A stretch of 64,000 nucleotides of DNA from SpSt-333 sp040751955 (GTDB lineage: Bacteria; Bacteroidota; Ignavibacteria; UBA10030; UBA8401): positions 25,932 to 89,931 of the forward strand of contig JBFMFY010000007.1 in assembly GCA_040751955.1 (NCBI GenBank), written 5' to 3'. Within the stretch, counting starts at the first letter, position 1. Every line of letters begins with the position of its first letter. The notes beneath the pieces were generated by a model. The model had not been told where the DNA came from and did not search any database. It saw only the letters and a list, made by a program, of their open reading frames with translations. This document shows, in pieces, positions 61,401 through 64,000 of this stretch. The position numbers and the translations under genes were made by a program.

Positions 61401-61515
61401 GGCGGGAATTTCAGAACGGGTTCGTATATTGCACGGAACGCTTGCAATTACTTCAGCGCCTGCTGAAGGAACCACGTTGTCCATTACAATACCAATCTAC
61501 CATAGCAATGGCTGA
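58465..61515 (+). CDS. Sensor histidine kinase with periplasmic beta-propeller (Reg_prop), Y_Y_Y and HisKA_3 domains
   Basis: 1016 residues from ATG 58465; a longer in-frame start at 58387 would overlap the glnS terminator. After a signal/anchor (ISAVLLVLHPMLAQ) come many propeller repeats of the kind GFLWFGTKEGLNRYDGYSF, GLWVGTISGGLNRFD and MVWIGTPANGLFRLDP (to ~690). A Y_Y_Y domain (~697-770; YAYKLEGFNDDWIYSGTQRQ) and one membrane segment (~771-793) follow. The cytoplasmic kinase is of the NarX/DesK type: ERKRIAQEMHDSLGQELLVI (His near 825) and ATPase LQEAVSNIEKHSGA with DNGRGFAV. Such sensors often detect glycans or other extracellular ligands. It overlaps its response regulator gene by 8 bp. 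Confidence 0.93.
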   Translation: MMKFYYRTISAVLLVLHPMLAQITGKLTIDDGLSQNYIYDILLDRRGFLWFGTKEGLNRYDGYSFVVYRNDPLDPHSLSNNTVTSLHEDNAGGLWVGTISGGLNRFDRSTETFSRIKLQQSHRFTESIDNITAIFSDSDSMVWIGTHGSGLFRYDPQRREVKRFFPDSVQRGGVLFNSGIADISEWDGMMWIATNSAVSSFDLQTEKKTTYVHPKITPRNGITTLFKTSRNELLVAHRNGVDRFDGKNFNPVFTANDSNQMYWTSRIREDREGNLWFATMRRIVKYEPHKKQFTEIASISDERFTRGFCIDSSNVVWCGTTGWGVYISNQNVRRFGAMQGNFLSEVFGKEISLVHRFIQKKNITADISFSLRGGMFPSCIHDRAGNAWLLTNVGLFFHKKDSADVRLISTTPRQYNSMPAWSTSRVYEDREGEIWIGTVGGISKLNKPTYTFEYYRIYPGQEISSDDLNLSSYKDITAIFQDKRGMVWIGTPANGLFRLDPATNEIHNFVNRDGDLRSLSSNHVLSICEDPFAPDSILWIGTDGGGLNRFNVHTGTFSSFTQRNNFPNNVAYGILTDKNNFFWISTNFGLIKMNPKTYEWKQYDVHDGLQSNEFNRNEFYKAPEGKMYFGGIYGYNGFFPETIYDNPVVPHVVLTEFSIFNKTITHSSKQSPLRMSISETRSITLEYSQNMFTLEFAALEFSAPLKNKYAYKLEGFNDDWIYSGTQRQATYTNLDPGEYTFRVKASNGDGVWNDKGTSLAITILPPFYMTWWFRGIVILFFAAAGPSVYFLRVNQLKREQKRQHEVSQMLIESQEQERKRIAQEMHDSLGQELLVIKNRAVMGLKTASAESREKKQLEQISDGATNVLKLVRTISHNLRPPELDRLGLTETIRSILLTIRDATSKTLHAEIDTIDGLIEKENEINLIRILQEAVSNIEKHSGATEITVHLKIEQPNINLLLKDNGRGFAVDAVKHGIGLAGISERVRILHGTLAITSAPAEGTTLSITIPIYHSNG

Positions 61516-62173
61516 ACAAGAAAAAAAAATATCCGTTGTGCTTGCCGATGATCACCCGCTGATGCGCAGGGGATTGAAAGAGATGATTGAAGAGGAATCC
61601 GGTTTTACTATCGTCGCGCAAACAAATAATGGCGAAAGCGCGCTTTCACTTATCGAACAGTTGCAGCCAACGATCGCCGTTCTTGATATTGATATGCCGA
61701 AAATGAGCGGATTGGAAGTTGCACAAGCGGTTCAAAAAAAGAAGATTCCAACAAAAATAATTTTTTTGACGATGTACGATAAAGAGAATATCTTTACGAA
61801 AGCGATAGAAATCGGAGTGATGGGGTATGTGCTGAAAGAAAGCGCAGCGACAGAGATTGTTGAAGCACTGCAATGCGTCAGCGAAGGAAAACATTTTATT
61901 ACCCCTGCACTTTCAGGGCTGCTGGTAAAGCGGTCCGCGCTATCAGATCACCATGCGGAAGAAGTTCTATCCCTTTCACAATTGACACCCACAGAACGGA
62001 AAATTCTTTCATTGGTCGGCGACAATAAATCATCCAAAGAAATTGCCGAGGCGTTGTTCATTTCGCCAAGAACGGTTGAAACACACCGCAATAATATCTG
62101 CCAAAAATTACACCTGCACGGCGCGAATGCTTTGTTTAAATTCGCATTGGAAAACAAGTCAATACTTAGATAG
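61508..62173 (+). CDS. NarL/FixJ family response regulator
   Basis: 221 residues from ATG 61508, overlapping the sensor kinase stop. Receiver ~1-125: acidic pocket VVLADDHPLMRRGLKEMI, phospho-Asp in IAVLDIDMPKMSGLEV, switch Thr in IIFLTMYDKEN, Lys in GYVLKESAATEIVEAL. C-terminal LuxR-type helix-turn-helix: LTPTERKILSLVGDNKSSKE then IAEALFISPRTVETHRNNIC. It is almost certainly the partner of the propeller sensor kinase. Three TACGTA sites in the next gap (62255-62282) are candidate targets. Confidence 0.95.
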   Translation: MAEQEKKISVVLADDHPLMRRGLKEMIEEESGFTIVAQTNNGESALSLIEQLQPTIAVLDIDMPKMSGLEVAQAVQKKKIPTKIIFLTMYDKENIFTKAIEIGVMGYVLKESAATEIVEALQCVSEGKHFITPALSGLLVKRSALSDHHAEEVLSLSQLTPTERKILSLVGDNKSSKEIAEALFISPRTVETHRNNICQKLHLHGANALFKFALENKSILR

Positions 62174-62254
62174 ATCGTTGGATCTGTTGATCCGCGAATT
62201 CTCCTTCACCCGCTCATTTATTTCGCCGCAAACATACTACGCGATGTAAGCAAT

Positions 62255-62282
62255 TACGTACCGATACGTAGATAAATACGTA
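62255..62282 (+). promoter_or_regulatory. Three phased TACGTA sites, possible response regulator binding sites
   Basis: TACGTA occurs at 62255-62260, 62265-62270 and 62277-62282, starts 10 and 12 bp apart, that is about one helical turn each. Two of the three continue as TACGTACC. They lie between the NarL-type regulator gene and the lone receiver gene, about 105-130 bp before the latter. Confidence 0.5.
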
Positions 62283-62386
62283 CCCCTCTGTATTCAATCC
62301 ACGATAGATTTCTTCGTTATTACAGCCAATAGAGTACCGCTACAAACCATGCCGACGACATTCGGCATCAACGAAAGATGTAGTTC

Positions 62387-62728
62387 ATGAAATTTTTGAT
62401 TGTTGACGACAACGCGGGCATGCGCGAGATGATTCGAGACATTATCTGCAAAGAAAACGATTCGGTTATGGAATGTTCCGACGGAGCAGAAGCAGTTTCC
62501 GCCTATCCTCAGTTTCTTCCCGATTATGTACTGATGGATATTGAAATGAAAGGGGTGGACGGCTTTTTGGCGACTGAAAAAATCTATCAAGACGATCCTC
62601 AGGCAAAGATTATTTTTATTACGAGTCACAATACGTCTGCGTTTCGGGCAAAAGCAAAAAAGCTGCGTGCAACAGGATTTGTTACCAAAGAAAATTTGTC
62701 AGAACTCACTCACTTATTTCACCATTAA
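62387..62728 (+). CDS. Single-domain response regulator (CheY-like receiver)
   Basis: 113 residues, a receiver without output domain: MKFLIVDDNAGMREMIRDII, phospho-Asp in DYVLMDIEMKGVDGFLATEK, switch residue in IIFITSHNTSAF, conserved Lys in GFVTKENLSEL. It has its own 213-bp upstream gap with the TACGTA sites, so it may be controlled by the NarL-type regulator. It could be a phosphate shuttle or sink for one of the hybrid kinases nearby. Confidence 0.93.
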   Translation: MKFLIVDDNAGMREMIRDIICKENDSVMECSDGAEAVSAYPQFLPDYVLMDIEMKGVDGFLATEKIYQDDPQAKIIFITSHNTSAFRAKAKKLRATGFVTKENLSELTHLFHH

Positions 62729-62742
62729 AAAAAGGGAATGCC

Positions 62743-64000
62743 ATGCACTCCATCCGCTACACACTTCACCGTTGTACGCTGCTGTTAGCGCTTGTTGTTA
62801 CAACACAGGCATACGCTAGTGTACCCACTCTTACCTACAGTGCGTCAACATTTAATGAATCGGCGGCAAATATCGGAACAATTAATAATGCTGCTCCGAT
62901 AATCATAGTATTATCAGCAGGGGATACTTTTACCGGATTGAACGGTAATGATTTAGTTGAACAGGAAAAGATTGTGGTAACTAATCTTCCGGCCGGACTG
63001 ACAGTTATGGCCACAAGAATTTCTGCAGAAACATTATCTGTAACAATGACGGGAACGGCTGCGAATCATGCGTCAGCAAACAGCGTCTCAAACCTTACAT
63101 TTGCATTTCAAAACAGCGCTTTTACCGGAAACAATGCCGGTAATGTGACAAATTCTACAAAGAATAACCTTGCTGTTACATTTTTAGATCCGGTAGAGAA
63201 TGCTCTTTCGTTCGACGGTTCGAACGATGTTGTTTCGGTGTCGGCTTCATCATCCATTAATTTATCGCAGGGAACGTGGGAAGCATGGGTAAAAGTGAAT
63301 TCGTTGTCCCATCACAACAGAATTATTTTTAAAGAAGGGGCAGACAACAACGGAAAATACGAATTGTACATTCTTGATAATAGTCTCAGCGGCAGTATAC
63401 GTGCGGATGTTGTAGTCGGTGGCGTACGGTACAATGCAATTTCATCAGTCAATGCATCAACCGACACATGGACTCACATTGCCGCAACATTTGACAGCAC
63501 AGACCTCAAAATTTATGTGAATGGTGTTTTGCGCGGGACAACCACAATCGACGGGGCTCCTGCTGCGATTGATGCAAACACCGGTTCGCTTGGTATCGGT
63601 GGCGGCGTCAACCCAACAGATTCTCGAATGGAAGGCTCAGTTGACGAAGTGCGGATATGGAACATTGTGCGAACAGCGTCTGAAATTTCGGCTGACATGA
63701 ATAATACCAATTTGAGTCCATCGACAACCGGATTGCAGGCGTATTATCAATTTAATCATGGCACAGCAGGCGGAACAAACACCGGACTTACAACATTGTA
63801 CGATGCAACCTCCAATGCAAACAACGGCACGCTCAATAATTTTGCGTTGTCCGGTGCCTCATCAAATTATATTGCGAATGATAATACCGCTCTGCCTGTG
63901 GAACTTACTTCCTTTACCGCTTCAATCAATGCACGCGATGTAAAACTTGTATGGGCAACTGCAACAGAATTGAATAATTATGGATTTGAAATAGAAAGAA
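62743..64000 (+). CDS. Secreted LamG-domain protein, probable type IX substrate (3' truncated)
   Basis: Open from ATG 62743 (GGGA five bases upstream) to the window end, 419 codons without a stop. Signal peptide RYTLHRCTLLLALVVTTQAY. Residues ~30-155 form a beta-rich unit (ANIGTINNAAPIIIVLSAGD, EKIVVTNLPAGLTV, NLTFAFQNSAFTGNNAG) seen in exported surface proteins. Residues ~160-350 are a LamG-like concanavalin domain (ALSFDGSNDVVSV, GTWEAWVKVNSLSHHNRIIF, WTHIAATFDSTDLKIYVNG, GSVDEVRIWNIVRTASEI, YYQFNHGTAGG). The last part reads LPVELTSFTASI and KLVWATATELNNYGFEIER, the linker that in this group precedes a type IX sorting domain. Confidence 0.82.
   Translation, partial: MHSIRYTLHRCTLLLALVVTTQAYASVPTLTYSASTFNESAANIGTINNAAPIIIVLSAGDTFTGLNGNDLVEQEKIVVTNLPAGLTVMATRISAETLSVTMTGTAANHASANSVSNLTFAFQNSAFTGNNAGNVTNSTKNNLAVTFLDPVENALSFDGSNDVVSVSASSSINLSQGTWEAWVKVNSLSHHNRIIFKEGADNNGKYELYILDNSLSGSIRADVVVGGVRYNAISSVNASTDTWTHIAATFDSTDLKIYVNGVLRGTTTIDGAPAAIDANTGSLGIGGGVNPTDSRMEGSVDEVRIWNIVRTASEISADMNNTNLSPSTTGLQAYYQFNHGTAGGTNTGLTTLYDATSNANNGTLNNFALSGASSNYIANDNTALPVELTSFTASINARDVKLVWATATELNNYGFEIER

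Overview
The window looks like a chromosomal segment of a Bacteroidota/Chlorobiota-group bacterium, most likely close to Ignavibacteria. The main evidence is the C-terminal sorting domain on the secreted protein at 53851-56463 (NYPNPFNPNTTISY motif, GVYFYRL, ending KKMILMK) and the LPVELTSFTA linker in the last, truncated gene. Both are typical of type IX secretion substrates in that group. The many hybrid sensors built on propeller and PAS domains and the sodium-solute symporter fit the same picture. No species can be named from the sequence alone.

Layout. (1) 1-11.2 kb is a carbohydrate-use locus on the + strand: the end of a family 2 glycosidase, a lipoprotein esterase, a family 3 beta-glucosidase, a sugar ABC importer (binding protein and two permeases, no ATPase here) and a 1050-residue secreted six-hairpin glycosidase. 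A small DUF559 nuclease-fold gene, bracketed by C-rich repeats, sits inside the importer. (2) 11.3-22.7 kb is a co-directional heme locus: a CcsA/HemX-like membrane protein, then hemA, hemC, hemD, hemE, hemN, hemH, hemG, hemB and hemL. This covers the path from glutamyl-tRNA to protoheme, and a tRNA-Glu gene lies just beyond hemL on the other strand. (3) 22.9-29.9 kb (- strand) is a TetR-controlled RND efflux operon (tetR, tolC-like, membrane fusion protein, RND pump). Dispersed repeats fill its junctions and two sit in frame inside the tolC-like gene. (4) 30.4-39.2 kb (- strand) is the most unusual part: a sodium-solute symporter, a GntR regulator, a diaminopimelate-dehydrogenase-like enzyme, a small unknown protein, a fold-type I PLP enzyme, a stand-alone aminomutase dimerisation-type domain, a B12-domain/TIM-barrel mutase and a P-loop protein. 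I read it as an amino acid breakdown pathway that parallels, but differs from, the known ornithine and lysine aminomutase pathways. (5) 39.3-64 kb (+ strand) is rich in signalling and surface proteins: a MASE1/PAS kinase, a hybrid PAS/GAF kinase, a sigma-54 activator, a Ser/Thr kinase with PEGA domains, a large secreted protein behind a good sigma-54 promoter match, glnS, a propeller sensor kinase with its NarL-type regulator, a lone receiver, and the start of a LamG-containing secreted protein.

Two themes run across the window. First, palindromic dispersed repeats of the GTCATT...AATGAC type are dense between 15 and 36 kb. Some lie inside reading frames, and the three complete in-gene copies have lengths of 90, 135 and 99 bp, all whole numbers of codons. 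Second, two unrelated small nuclease-fold genes (DUF559 and GxxExxY) are each bounded by their own short inverted repeat and interrupt otherwise tight gene rows.
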